Assembly (NCBI RefSeq): GCF_030160075.1
Contig: NZ_BSNQ01000002.1
Location: 124,001 to 188,000 of the forward strand
Direction of reading: 5' to 3'
DNA length: 64,000 bases
DNA from: Dyella lipolytica
GTDB taxonomy: Bacteria > Pseudomonadota > Gammaproteobacteria > Xanthomonadales > Rhodanobacteraceae
Shown here: piece after piece, positions 54,500 through 62,956 of the stretch
How positions within the stretch are numbered: position 1 is the stretch's first letter
Layout: each line of letters opens with the position of its first letter
Program-made: the position numbers and the translations under genes
Notes under the pieces: generated by a model
Database searches by the model: none
The model's input: the letters and a program-made list of their open reading frames with translations, nothing else
Told to the model about the DNA's origin: nothing

Positions 54500-55114
54500 A
54501 TGGGTAAGATCATTGAACTGAAGACCACCGGTCAGCGTGCGCAGCTCCGCGAAGCGCAACAGAAGCAGCAGCTGGTGCGGTTATGGCGCGGCGAACTCGA
54601 ACACGGCAGCTTCTGCGGTTATGTAGGCGGTGTGGGGCGTGAGTTTTTGTTGTTGTGGGTGGTCGGCGACGGCATTACCTACGACGGCATGTATGTCATG
54701 CGGCATCGCGACATCAGCGAACTGGAAGCACCTGACAAGCATAACGACTTCATGCAAAAGGCGCTGACGCTCAAGCAGCTGCTGCCGCGTCCGCCGCGCG
54801 GGTTCCCGCTCGACAACATCCGCGAGGTGGTGCAGGCCGCCAATGCGATGGCGCCGATCATTGGTGTGCACGTGGACAGCGAGGACGAAGCGGAAGTCTG
54901 TTACATCGGGCGACTGGTCAGTGTCGAAGAAGACGGCTTCAACATGCAGGAGATCACTCCCGATGCGGAGTGGTTGCGCGAGCCTTCGTTCTTCGCATGG
55001 GATGAAGTGTCCACGGTGACCATCGAGGATGGTTACGCGACCTCGCTACTCGCCGTGGCCGGTGCGCCGCCACCGCTGCTGCAAGGTGATTCCGGTATCG
55101 GTCACGCTAGCTGA
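54500..55114 (+). CDS. Conserved-looking protein of unknown function
   Basis: Protein of 204 residues with no signal peptide. It contains LVRLWRGELEHGSFCGYVGGVGREFLLLWVVGDGITYDGMYVMRHRDISELE and a later EVCYIGRLVSVEEDGFNMQEITPDAEW; the alternating strands suggest an Sm- or OB-like beta barrel, but that is a guess. I do not recognise the family. The ATG at 54500 is used in place of a TTG six bases before. A strong terminator follows at 55133. Confidence 0.7.
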   Translation: MGKIIELKTTGQRAQLREAQQKQQLVRLWRGELEHGSFCGYVGGVGREFLLLWVVGDGITYDGMYVMRHRDISELEAPDKHNDFMQKALTLKQLLPRPPRGFPLDNIREVVQAANAMAPIIGVHVDSEDEAEVCYIGRLVSVEEDGFNMQEITPDAEWLREPSFFAWDEVSTVTIEDGYATSLLAVAGAPPPLLQGDSGIGHAS

Positions 55115-55132
55115 CGATGCAACGACCGTATA

Positions 55133-55160
55133 AAAAAGCCCGCCATTCGGCGGGCTTTTT
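55133..55160. terminator. Bidirectional rho-independent terminator
   Basis: AAAAAGCCCGCC (55133-55144) with GGCGGGCTTTTT (55149-55160), loop ATTC. Serves the plus-strand unknown gene and the convergent GST gene. Confidence 0.92.
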
Positions 55161-55170
55161 CATACTGGTG

Positions 55171-55857
55171 TCAGCGACCGAACAAGTTGCGTCGTGCTTC
55201 CTCATCCGTGCGCGCATCGAGCTTGCCATCGATGGTATCGGCCAACGCATAAGCTCGTCGCGTCGCGTCGCGGTCACGAATGTGTTCGTGCCAGCGCTTG
55301 AGATGCGGGAAATCGTCCAAGTTCATACCTTGATCGGCGTACGACACCGTCCACGGGTAAGCAGCCATATCGGCAATGGTGTAGTCGTTGCCGGCGATGA
55401 AGACGCGCCCCTCCAGCCGCTTGTCCAGCACGCCGTAAAGACGGCGCGTTTCGCGCACGTAGCGGTCGATCGCGTAAGGGATCTTTTCCGGCGCGTAGCG
55501 ATTGAAGTGATGATTCTGGCCCAGCATCGGGCCCAGGCCTCCGACTTGCCAGAACAACCATTCCATCACCGTGGCGCGGCCGCGCAAGTCCGCGGGCAAA
55601 AAGCGACCGGTCTTTTCGGCGAGGTATTGCAAGATGGCGCCCGACTCGAACACGCTGATCGCCGCGCCGCCGTCGGCTGGCGCTGTATCGACGATGGCCG
55701 GCATGCGGTTGTTGGGTGAAATCTTCAGGAACGCGGGTTCGAATTGCTCGCCCTTGCCGATGTTCACCGGCTTGATGGTGTAGGGCAAACCGCTTTCTTC
55801 CAGGAATACGGTGATCTTGTGGCCGTTCGGGGTTGGCCAGTAGTACAGCTCGATCAT
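55171..55857 (-). CDS. Glutathione S-transferase, nu-class (YfcG/YghU-like)
   Basis: GST of 228 residues. The N-terminus IELYYWPTPNGHKITVFLEESGLPYTIKPVNIGKGEQFEPAFLKISPNNRMPAIVD (start split) has the TPNGHK motif of YfcG-type disulfide-bond reductases, with glutathione bound by the N-domain loop and FESGAILQYLAEK. The helical C-domain is normal. The ATG at 55857 gives the family start; the open frame to 56121 is not used. Convergent with the gene upstream of the terminator at 55133. Confidence 0.93.
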   Translation of the reverse strand: MIELYYWPTPNGHKITVFLEESGLPYTIKPVNIGKGEQFEPAFLKISPNNRMPAIVDTAPADGGAAISVFESGAILQYLAEKTGRFLPADLRGRATVMEWLFWQVGGLGPMLGQNHHFNRYAPEKIPYAIDRYVRETRRLYGVLDKRLEGRVFIAGNDYTIADMAAYPWTVSYADQGMNLDDFPHLKRWHEHIRDRDATRRAYALADTIDGKLDARTDEEARRNLFGR

Positions 55858-56030
55858 GAGGGACTCCAGGGCTGAAGCACAGATCGTCGGGGCCGCGACG
55901 TGTCGTTTCAAGGTTCGGCGGGCCGACGCCACCAGCGCCGAAGTAAACCTCGCGCCGGTTTCATCGTTTCCAGTCTGCCGGCCTTCGGCAAACGCTCCAC
56001 CCACGGATTCACTTCGCCTGGAGAAATCGC

Positions 56031-56501
56031 ATGAACAAGCTCGCCCCGCGTTTTGTCTTGCTCGGCCTGGCCTTTGGCGCCATGACTCTGACGTCGGCCG
56101 CCTTCGCGCAGGACAACGCACCTGCCACTAGCGGCAGTTCATCATCCTCCGCACCGCAACACGCTGCACCCGATCCGCAAAAACAGGCCGCAAGGCTTAC
56201 GCGAAAGCTGGGATTGAGCTCCGATCAGTCGGCCAAGATCACAGGGATCTTGCAAGATCGCCAGCAGCAGCTTGCCGCGGCGCGCGGCGACAGCACGCTT
56301 GCGCCGCAGGATCGCCGCGCCAAAGTGCGTTCGATCCAGCAGAGCACCGACGCGCAGATTAACGCCATGCTCACGCCGGCTCAGCAGACGCAATACGCGA
56401 CCATGAAGCAAAACATGAAGAATCGCTGGCAAAACAAACATGCGGCACCGGCTTCGTCCTCCAGCAGTTCCGGTGGCGGTTCCGATAACGACAGCAACTG
56501 A
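56031..56501 (+). CDS. Exported Spy/CpxP-like helical protein
   Basis: Protein of 156 residues with a signal peptide (about 1-26, SAAFAQ), a serine- and proline-rich linker, and a helical middle (about 50-130) containing LTRKLGLSSDQSAKITGILQDRQQQL and later INAMLTPAQQTQY, the LTxxQ-like pattern of Spy/CpxP periplasmic chaperones. The serine- and glycine-rich tail is probably disordered. Likely stress related. Single gene upstream of rbsK by 110 bp. Confidence 0.72.
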   Translation: MNKLAPRFVLLGLAFGAMTLTSAAFAQDNAPATSGSSSSSAPQHAAPDPQKQAARLTRKLGLSSDQSAKITGILQDRQQQLAAARGDSTLAPQDRRAKVRSIQQSTDAQINAMLTPAQQTQYATMKQNMKNRWQNKHAAPASSSSSSGGGSDNDSN

Positions 56502-56509
56502 TCGGCCAT

Positions 56510-56545
56510 GCCGATACGTATCGGCGAATTGTCGGTACGTATCGG
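56510..56545. promoter_or_regulatory. Twin palindromes upstream of rbsK, operator-like
   Basis: GCCGATACGTATCGGC (56510-56525) is a perfect 16-bp palindrome. TCGGTACGTATCGG (56532-56545) is a near copy starting 21 bp after the first core, two helical turns. The pair lies about 65-100 bp before the rbsK ATG, a usual place for a repressor to bind. The regulator is unknown. Confidence 0.6.
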
Positions 56546-56611
56546 TGCACGAGCTACCACCTTCGCGCTTCTGCCTATACGCTCTCCAGTGTCGCCATTG
56601 CGAGAGCACTC

Positions 56612-57508
56612 ATGACTCGTCTCGTCGTCGTAGGCAGCATCAACATGGACCTGGTTACCGTGGCGCAGCGTTTCCCTGCGCCCGGCGAAACGCTTCTCGG
56701 CGAACGTTTTCTTTCTGTGCATGGCGGCAAAGGCGGCAACCAGGCGGTGGCCGCCGCGCGTTTGGGCGCGGAAGTGCATATGGTTGGTGCGGTCGGCGAC
56801 GATGCTTTCGCGCAGCCTCTGTGCGATGCACTCGCGGCGGAGGGTGTCGGACTCGAGCATGTTGCGCGTATTGAAAACTGCAGCAGCGGAACGGCGTCGA
56901 TCACGGTGTCGTCTGGCGAAAACCAAATCATTGTCGTGCCAGGCGCTAATGCACGGTTGACGCCCATGCACGTAGCGAACGCGCAAAGCCTGATCGCCTG
57001 CGTTGATGCGGTTCTGGTGCAGATGGAGATTCCGCTGGAAACCGTGGAGGCCACGCTGCGCATCGCGCATCGGCTGCACGTGCCGGTGATCCTCAATCCC
57101 GCACCGGCGCAACCGTTGCCGGAGGAATGGTTGCGACTCGCACGCTACATCACACCTAACCAGCATGAACTGGCAACCTTGCTTGCTGCCGATCCCTCTG
57201 CAGACTTTCGCAGCTTGATGCGCAGAGCACCGTGCCCGGTCGTGCTGACACGCGGCGCTGAAGGCGCGTGGTTTCGGGAAGAGGGTGAACCGCAATACCA
57301 ACATGGTTTCAAAGTGGAGGCGGTAGACAGCACGGGTGCCGGTGACACCTTCAATGCTGCACTAGCTGTCTTTCTGCACGAAGGATTGCCGCTTGCCGTG
57401 CGCAGAGCATGCGCCGCCGCCGCACTTTCTGTAACGCGTTTAGGCGCGCGCGGCGGCATGCCGCATCCTGCTGAAGTCGATGCGTTGCTCGCTCGGCACC
57501 GCGATTGA
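56612..57508 (+). CDS. rbsK: Ribokinase
   Basis: PfkB-family kinase of 298 residues that phosphorylates D-ribose. Ribose-binding region VHGGKGGNQAVAAARLGA (about 36-53), an acceptor-site INMDL at the start, and the ATP/anion-hole motif DSTGAGDTFNAAL with the catalytic aspartate. No rbsD or ABC transporter adjacent. It ends against the mnmE stop with no gap; the two are convergent. Confidence 0.93.
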   Translation: MTRLVVVGSINMDLVTVAQRFPAPGETLLGERFLSVHGGKGGNQAVAAARLGAEVHMVGAVGDDAFAQPLCDALAAEGVGLEHVARIENCSSGTASITVSSGENQIIVVPGANARLTPMHVANAQSLIACVDAVLVQMEIPLETVEATLRIAHRLHVPVILNPAPAQPLPEEWLRLARYITPNQHELATLLAADPSADFRSLMRRAPCPVVLTRGAEGAWFREEGEPQYQHGFKVEAVDSTGAGDTFNAALAVFLHEGLPLAVRRACAAAALSVTRLGARGGMPHPAEVDALLARHRD

Positions 57509-58861
57509 TCACTTGCCGATGCAGAACGAGCTGAAGATGGCTCCGAGCAGGTCATCGCTGGTGTACGTACCCGTAATTTCACCGAGCGCGTGCTGCGCTT
57601 GACGCAGCTCTTCTGCAGCGAGTTCTCCGGCATGCGTATCGGCTAGCACGCCGGCCGTGCGATCCAGGTGACCGGCCACCTGTTCCAGTGCCGATACATG
57701 TCGTCGCCGTGCGCTGAAAGCGCCTTCGCCGCTGCCAGCGCCGGCCAGTTGCTTGAGATGTTCGCGCAACGAATCCAGGCCTTCGCCGGTTTTCACGGAA
57801 AGCCACAACCAACATGCATCAGCACGCTGTTCGGCATGCGCGTTGGCGGTATCAAGGTCGATTTTATTGACGACGACTATGCGTTCAACGCCGGATGGCA
57901 GATCGTGCAACCAGGCAAGGTCGGTTTCGGCGTGTTGCGCTTCGGTGACCAGCAGCACGACATCGGCTCGCTCGCGTTCGCTGTGCGCCCGACGTACGCC
58001 CTCGCGTTCGACCGGATCGTGCGTATCGCGCAAGCCGGCGGTATCGGCCAGTTCCAGCGTGATGCCGTCGAGGCTGATGCTTTCGCGCAAGACATCGCGC
58101 GTGGTGCCGGCGATATCGGTCACGATGGCGCGCTCGGTACCGGCCAGTGCATTCAACAAACTGGATTTGCCGGCATTGGGCCGGCCAATGATCGCCACGC
58201 GCAAACCGTCGTTGAGTCGAACGCCGCGTTGCGCTTCGCGTAACAAATCGGCGAGCTGCGAGCGCAAGGTGTGTAGCTGTCGTGCGATGGCGGGGTCGGC
58301 CAGAAAGTCGATTTCTTCTTCGGGAAAATCGATCGCCGCTTCGATGTGTACGCGTAGTGCGATCAGGGCCTGCAGCAATGCATCGACCTTACGCGAGAAC
58401 ACGCCTTCCATCGATTGCAGCGCAGCGCGCGCACCGGCTTGCGATCGGGCAGCAATCAGGTCGGCTACCGCTTCGGCTTGCGCGAGATCGAGCTTGCCGT
58501 TGAGGAAGGCTCGTTCGGTAAATTCGCCGGGTCGTGCAAGGCGTGCGCCGAGCTCGCATATGCGGCGCAGCAAGGCATCGAGCAATACGGAACTGCCGTG
58601 CCCTTGTACTTCGAGCACGTGCTCGCCGGTGTAAGAGGCAGGGGCCGGGAAGTGCAGCAGCAATCCGCGGTCGATCAGGTGATTGCCTGCGTCGCGGAAC
58701 GCAGCGAAGTGCGCATAACGCGGTGTTGGCGCTCGGCCGAGCAGAGCTTGGGCGATGGCGGGTACACGTGGTCCCGATACACGCACGACACCAATGCCGG
58801 CGGCGCCAGGCGCGCTGGCGACGGCGGCTATCGTGTCTTCATGCGGTGCATGGGCGGTCAT
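57509..58861 (-). CDS. mnmE: tRNA uridine-5-carboxymethylaminomethyl GTPase MnmE
   Basis: With MnmG it modifies the wobble uridine of certain tRNAs. The 450-residue protein has the N-terminal tetrahydrofolate-binding domain (DTIAAVASAPGAAGIGVVRVSG), the G domain with GRPNAGKSSLLN (about 226), DIAGTTRD and NKID, and the C-terminal FCIGK whose cysteine acts in the modification. Next to yidC and rnpA as in most proteobacteria, separated from yidC by 50 bp. Confidence 0.97.
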   Translation of the reverse strand: MTAHAPHEDTIAAVASAPGAAGIGVVRVSGPRVPAIAQALLGRAPTPRYAHFAAFRDAGNHLIDRGLLLHFPAPASYTGEHVLEVQGHGSSVLLDALLRRICELGARLARPGEFTERAFLNGKLDLAQAEAVADLIAARSQAGARAALQSMEGVFSRKVDALLQALIALRVHIEAAIDFPEEEIDFLADPAIARQLHTLRSQLADLLREAQRGVRLNDGLRVAIIGRPNAGKSSLLNALAGTERAIVTDIAGTTRDVLRESISLDGITLELADTAGLRDTHDPVEREGVRRAHSERERADVVLLVTEAQHAETDLAWLHDLPSGVERIVVVNKIDLDTANAHAEQRADACWLWLSVKTGEGLDSLREHLKQLAGAGSGEGAFSARRRHVSALEQVAGHLDRTAGVLADTHAGELAAEELRQAQHALGEITGTYTSDDLLGAIFSSFCIGK

Positions 58862-58911
58862 GGCGTATCAGCATAACCGTGGCGGGCGGCGCGTGGCCGC
58901 CCGCGCGAACA

Positions 58912-60606
58912 TCAGGCTGCCGCTTTGGCGGGCGGGGGCGCAGCATCGTGACGACGCATCATCCACCATTGCTGCAGAAGGCGGCATAGGCCGTTGACCA
59001 CGTAATACAGCACCAGGCCCGACGGGAAGAACAGGAAGATCACCGCGAACATCAGCGGCATGAACTTCATCATCTTCGCCTGGGTGGGATCCATGCCGGC
59101 CGCCTGCGGCATCAGCCATTGCTGTGCCAGCATGACGATGGTGTAGAGCACCGGCAGCACGAAATAAGGATCAGCCGCGGATAGATCGTGAATCCAACCG
59201 AAGAACGGCGCCTGGCGCAGTTCCACGCTGTCACGCAGCACGTAATACAAGCCGTAGAAAATCGGAATGGTGATCAACAGCGGCAAGCAGCCTGCCACCG
59301 GATTGATCTTTTCCTTCTTGTACAGCTCCATCGTCGCCTGCTGCATCTTCTGGCGATCGTCGCCGTAGCGTTCTTTCAACGCATCCATGCGCGGCTTGAG
59401 CTTGCGCATCTTCGCGGCAGATTCGAACTGCGCGTTGGTGAACTTGAAGGTGACAAGGTTGATCAGCAGCACCAACAGGATGATCGACACGCCCCAGTTG
59501 CCGGTGAGCTTGTCGAGTTGCGCGAGCACCCAGTGCAGCGGTTCCGCGAAGATCTTGAGCATGCCGTAATCGATGGTCAGCTCAAGGCCCGGCGCGACGT
59601 TCTTCAACACGTCCGGCAGTTTCGGACCGATATAAAGCTGCGCGCTGCTGCTGACGTGCTGGCCTGGCGCGACGCTGATTTGCGGGCCGACGCTGCGGAT
59701 GACGTAACGCGGTGCATTGCCGTCGTCGTTCACGACCGTCGTTGAAAAGGTTTCGGCTTCCTTGGCCGGCGGAATCCACGCGCCGAGGAAGTACTGCTGC
59801 ATCATCGCTACCCAGCCGCCGGTGACCTGGCTTTGCAGCGGTTCTTTTTCGAATTTGTCGTAGCCCAGCTTGTTGAATTTCTGCTCGGGGCTGTACCACG
59901 CGGCGCCGAAGAAGCCGTATTGCGACTGATCGGACATGCGTTGCAGGTAGTTGCTATAGACCGGCACCGGACGATTCACGCGCTGCAGCTGGCGGTACGC
60001 GTTGCCATCCCAGGTTTTGCTGCTGCCGTTGTCGATCTGCTGGTCGAGATCGATCGCGTAGCTGCCGCGATGCAGGGTGTAGCGCTTCAGTACCTTGATA
60101 CCGGACGGATCGGTCCAGGTGAGGTCTACGTTCAAGGCATCTTGGCCAGCCGCCAACTCATAGCTGGTCTGTGCTGCCTGGAAGATCGCGCGATGATCGG
60201 GCGCGGCGCCGTCGGCACTCACCAAGCCCGTTTGCGCGGCGAAATAATCGGTAGCGCCATCATCGAGCAGTCGGATCGACGCCGGCTCGGGATCTTTCTT
60301 GGTGCGCGGCGTGACCGGGTACTTCAGCAGTTCGGAACGCACGACGCTGCCGCCGCGCGTGTCGATGGTCAGGCGCAGCACATCGGTCGTGACGGTAATC
60401 AGCTGGGCCGTGGCTGTCGCACTCTCTGCACCACCGTTTGCAATCGCAGGTGCGGCGCCAGGCACTGGATTGCCGCCCGCTGCTGTCGTCGATGTCGTAG
60501 TCGGCGTGTTGGTCGGATGCGGGGCGTAGTCTTGTTCCCAGGCCATCCATAGCAAATACGCCACGGCCAAGAGGGCGAACAAGAGGAAGGTGCGCGTTTG
60601 ATTCAT
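58912..60606 (-). CDS. yidC: Membrane protein insertase YidC
   Basis: Inserts and folds inner-membrane proteins, with or without SecYEG. The 564-residue protein has the gammaproteobacterial layout: an N-terminal helix (about 5-17, FLLFALLAVAYLLWMAWEQ), a large periplasmic beta domain to about residue 350, then five transmembrane segments with KLTGNWGVSIILLVLLINLVTFKF and MKLMPLMFAVIFLFFPSGLVLYYVVNGL (MMKFMPLM here). It ends with a basic tail. The rnpA gene lies 61 bp upstream without a yidD between. Confidence 0.97.
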   Translation of the reverse strand: MNQTRTFLLFALLAVAYLLWMAWEQDYAPHPTNTPTTTSTTAAGGNPVPGAAPAIANGGAESATATAQLITVTTDVLRLTIDTRGGSVVRSELLKYPVTPRTKKDPEPASIRLLDDGATDYFAAQTGLVSADGAAPDHRAIFQAAQTSYELAAGQDALNVDLTWTDPSGIKVLKRYTLHRGSYAIDLDQQIDNGSSKTWDGNAYRQLQRVNRPVPVYSNYLQRMSDQSQYGFFGAAWYSPEQKFNKLGYDKFEKEPLQSQVTGGWVAMMQQYFLGAWIPPAKEAETFSTTVVNDDGNAPRYVIRSVGPQISVAPGQHVSSSAQLYIGPKLPDVLKNVAPGLELTIDYGMLKIFAEPLHWVLAQLDKLTGNWGVSIILLVLLINLVTFKFTNAQFESAAKMRKLKPRMDALKERYGDDRQKMQQATMELYKKEKINPVAGCLPLLITIPIFYGLYYVLRDSVELRQAPFFGWIHDLSAADPYFVLPVLYTIVMLAQQWLMPQAAGMDPTQAKMMKFMPLMFAVIFLFFPSGLVLYYVVNGLCRLLQQWWMMRRHDAAPPPAKAAA

Positions 60607-60667
60607 CGCGTAGCGATCCGGTGGAGGGCGCCGCGACGGCGGGCCGCTGAAGATGGAAAAGGTGTGG

Positions 60668-61048
60668 TCAACACGCGATTGTGGAGGTGTCGCCGTCGCG
60701 CTTCAACGGTAAGAGTTTGCGCCAGAGGGTTTCGAGTTCGGCCAGAAGCTCCGGACCCGGTACGCCGGATGCTTGCTCTCGGGCCATGACCACGAGATCC
60801 AGTGCCGGGAGCTGGTTGCGGACGCGACGGAACGACTCTCGCGCCAGCCGCTTGATGCGGTTGCGCTCCACGGCGCGTTTGGAAACCCGCTTGGAGATGG
60901 CTAGACCCAACCGGGCATAGCCCAGTTCGTTCTGGCGATAGCGCACAGAAAAACAGCGGCCGCCGAGGCGGCCGCTGGCTTGACGCAAGACGGCAAAGTC
61001 ACCGGCTCGGCGAATCCGCGCCTCGCGCGGTAGGCCGGCGGCACCCAT
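60668..61048 (-). CDS. rnpA: Ribonuclease P protein component
   Basis: Protein subunit of RNase P for tRNA 5'-end maturation. The 126-residue protein contains the conserved RNR motif in LGLAISKRVSKRAVERNRIKRLARESFR. It follows rpmH after 12 bp, the standard arrangement. The C-terminal part is less conserved. Confidence 0.97.
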   Translation of the reverse strand: MGAAGLPREARIRRAGDFAVLRQASGRLGGRCFSVRYRQNELGYARLGLAISKRVSKRAVERNRIKRLARESFRRVRNQLPALDLVVMAREQASGVPGPELLAELETLWRKLLPLKRDGDTSTIAC

Positions 61049-61060
61049 ATGCGTGAACGC

Positions 61061-61195
61061 TTATGGGATCAGGCGCTTGCGACCCTTGGCGCGGCGTGCG
61101 CTAAGGATCTTGCGGCCGTCGGCCGTGGCCATGCGTGCACGAAAGCCGTGGGTGCGGGCGCGCTTGAGCTTGCTGGGCTGGAAGGTCCGCTTCAT
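61061..61195 (-). CDS. rpmH: 50S ribosomal protein L34
   Basis: Forty-four residues, very basic. It begins [20 protein letters not shown] and ends KGRKRLIP, the L34 signature. AGGAGG six bases upstream is an ideal ribosome site. It is too short for ordinary ORF cut-offs but unmistakable, and heads the rpmH-rnpA-yidC-mnmE cluster. Confidence 0.98.
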   Translation of the reverse strand: MKRTFQPSKLKRARTHGFRARMATADGRKILSARRAKGRKRLIP

Positions 61196-61281
61196 GGCTT
61201 CCTCCTAAGTGTATGGGTGAAAAGATCGGAAATTATGCGGAATGAAGCCGGTTCGTGTCAAATGGGGGTATGGTGGCTACT

Positions 61282-61302
61282 TGTGGATATCCGTGTGGAT
61301 AG
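61282..61302 (-). promoter_or_regulatory. Two DnaA-box-like sites upstream of dnaA
   Basis: TGTGGATAT (61282-61290) and TGTGGATAG (61294-61302) each differ by one base from the reverse complement of TTATCCACA. They are 12 bp apart and about 75-95 bp before the dnaA ATG, suggesting dnaA autoregulation. Confidence 0.7.
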
Positions 61303-61376
61303 TTGGCCTGTGCGTGCTGCTAGACTTCCCGGTCCACCCCGCGCGAAAGCGCCCTTGCTGTGGTTGAAGAGTATCC

Positions 61377-62711
61377 ATGAGTGACCTGTGGCGGCGCTGT
61401 CTCGAGCGTCTGGAAGGCGAGTTGAGCGCTGAGGATCTGCACACCTGGCTGATGCCCCTGCAGGCACGCGATGACGCGGACGGTCTGCAGCTTTACGCGC
61501 CTAATCCCTACACCCTGGATGCCGTTCGCGATCGCTACCTGACTCGGATCGAGGCCGTACTGACCCTGCTCAACGGTCATAGCCTGCCCGTGCGGCTGGA
61601 AGTTGGATCCAGCGCGATCGCAACCAGCAACGCTCGCACACCATCCCCCTCCCGGCCGGCGACGGTCGTGGAACCGGTGGCAGCGAGCTTCAACCACAAC
61701 CTCGACCCGCACTACACCTTCGAGACGTTCGTCGAAGGTAAATCCAACCAGCTCGGCAAAGCGGCGGCGATGCAGGTGGCACAGAACCCTGGCCGCGCTT
61801 ACAACCCGCTCTTGCTGTACGGCGGCACCGGCCTGGGCAAGACGCATCTGATGCATGCAGCTGGCAATCTCATGCGCGAGCACAATCCGAATTGCAAGGT
61901 GATGTACCTGCGTTCGGAACAGTTCGTGGGTTCGATGATCGAAGCACTGCGCACCAAGAGCATGGACGAATTCAAGCGACGCTTCCGTTCGGTGGACGCG
62001 CTGCTGATTGACGATATCCAGTTTTTTGCGGGCAAAGACACTACGCAGGAAGAGTTTTTCCACACCTTCAATGCGCTGTTCGAATCCAAGCAGCAGATCA
62101 TCCTTACGTGCGATCGTTATCCGAAGGAAGTGGACAAGCTCGAGCCGCGATTGAAATCGCGCCTGGGTTGGGGCTTATCCGTAGCCATCGAACCGCCGGA
62201 CTTCGAAACGCGCGCAGCTATTTTGTTGGCCAAAGCACACGATAAGGGTGTGTTGGTCAGCGAGAACGTAGCGATGCTTTTGGCCAAGCGCATTCGTTCC
62301 AACGTGCGTGATCTGGAAGGTGCGCTCAATACGCTTGCCGCACGCGCCAACTTCTATGGCAAACCAATCACCACCGATTTCGCGGAAGAAACGTTGCGCG
62401 ATTTGCTTGCCACGCACGCACAAGCCGTGACGGTACCGAACATCCAGAAGATCGTCGCCGAGTACTTCGGTGTGCGCTTGCAGGACCTGCTCTCCAAGCG
62501 TCGCGTGCGTTCACTGGCACGGCCTCGACAGATGGCGATGGCTCTGTCCAAAGAACTTACCGAGCACAGCCTACCCGAGATCGGGGATGCCTTCGGGGGG
62601 CGCGATCACACGACCGTATTGCATGCCTGCCGCACCATCCGCAAGTTGTGCGAAACCGACACACGGATGCGGCAGGATTGGGAACAGCTGATTCGTACTT
62701 TGACGGGTTGA
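61377..62711 (+). CDS. dnaA: Chromosomal replication initiator DnaA
   Basis: Origin-binding ATPase that opens oriC. The 444-residue protein has domain I (about 1-75, [28 protein letters not shown]), a short linker, the AAA+ domain with GGTGLGKT (149-156) and [26 protein letters not shown], and the domain IV helix-turn-helix with [15 protein letters not shown]. Control of its own expression is suggested by the two boxes upstream. The dnaN gene follows after 245 bp. Confidence 0.98.
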   Translation: MSDLWRRCLERLEGELSAEDLHTWLMPLQARDDADGLQLYAPNPYTLDAVRDRYLTRIEAVLTLLNGHSLPVRLEVGSSAIATSNARTPSPSRPATVVEPVAASFNHNLDPHYTFETFVEGKSNQLGKAAAMQVAQNPGRAYNPLLLYGGTGLGKTHLMHAAGNLMREHNPNCKVMYLRSEQFVGSMIEALRTKSMDEFKRRFRSVDALLIDDIQFFAGKDTTQEEFFHTFNALFESKQQIILTCDRYPKEVDKLEPRLKSRLGWGLSVAIEPPDFETRAAILLAKAHDKGVLVSENVAMLLAKRIRSNVRDLEGALNTLAARANFYGKPITTDFAEETLRDLLATHAQAVTVPNIQKIVAEYFGVRLQDLLSKRRVRSLARPRQMAMALSKELTEHSLPEIGDAFGGRDHTTVLHACRTIRKLCETDTRMRQDWEQLIRTLTG

Positions 62712-62956
62712 TCGCGCAACGTTGAATAAGCGCTTGAAAACCGGCAGGGTATCCTGTGGATAATATGAAGACACTTTGAGGCGCCAAAGTTATCCACTGA
62801 CGATACACAGATCGAAGGTGCTTCAAGGCACAGGGGCATTTACCACAAGTCTTTGTTTATAAAGGATAATTTGAGCTTATCAAGTTATCCACGGTGCCTA
62901 CTGCAACCACTACTCTTCTTTTAAAAACAGAACTGCAGGATAGGGAAAGCACACAC
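62712..62956 (+). other. Candidate oriC in the dnaA-dnaN gap
   Basis: A 245-bp gap with a perfect DnaA box on the minus strand (TGTGGATAA, 62755-62763), and one-mismatch boxes TTATCCACT (62790-62798) and TTATCCACG (62885-62893). An AT-rich part lies around 62840-62885 and TTTTAAAAACAG at about 62918. The layout fits a bacterial origin. The boxes are few, so part of the origin may lie upstream of dnaA. Confidence 0.65.
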
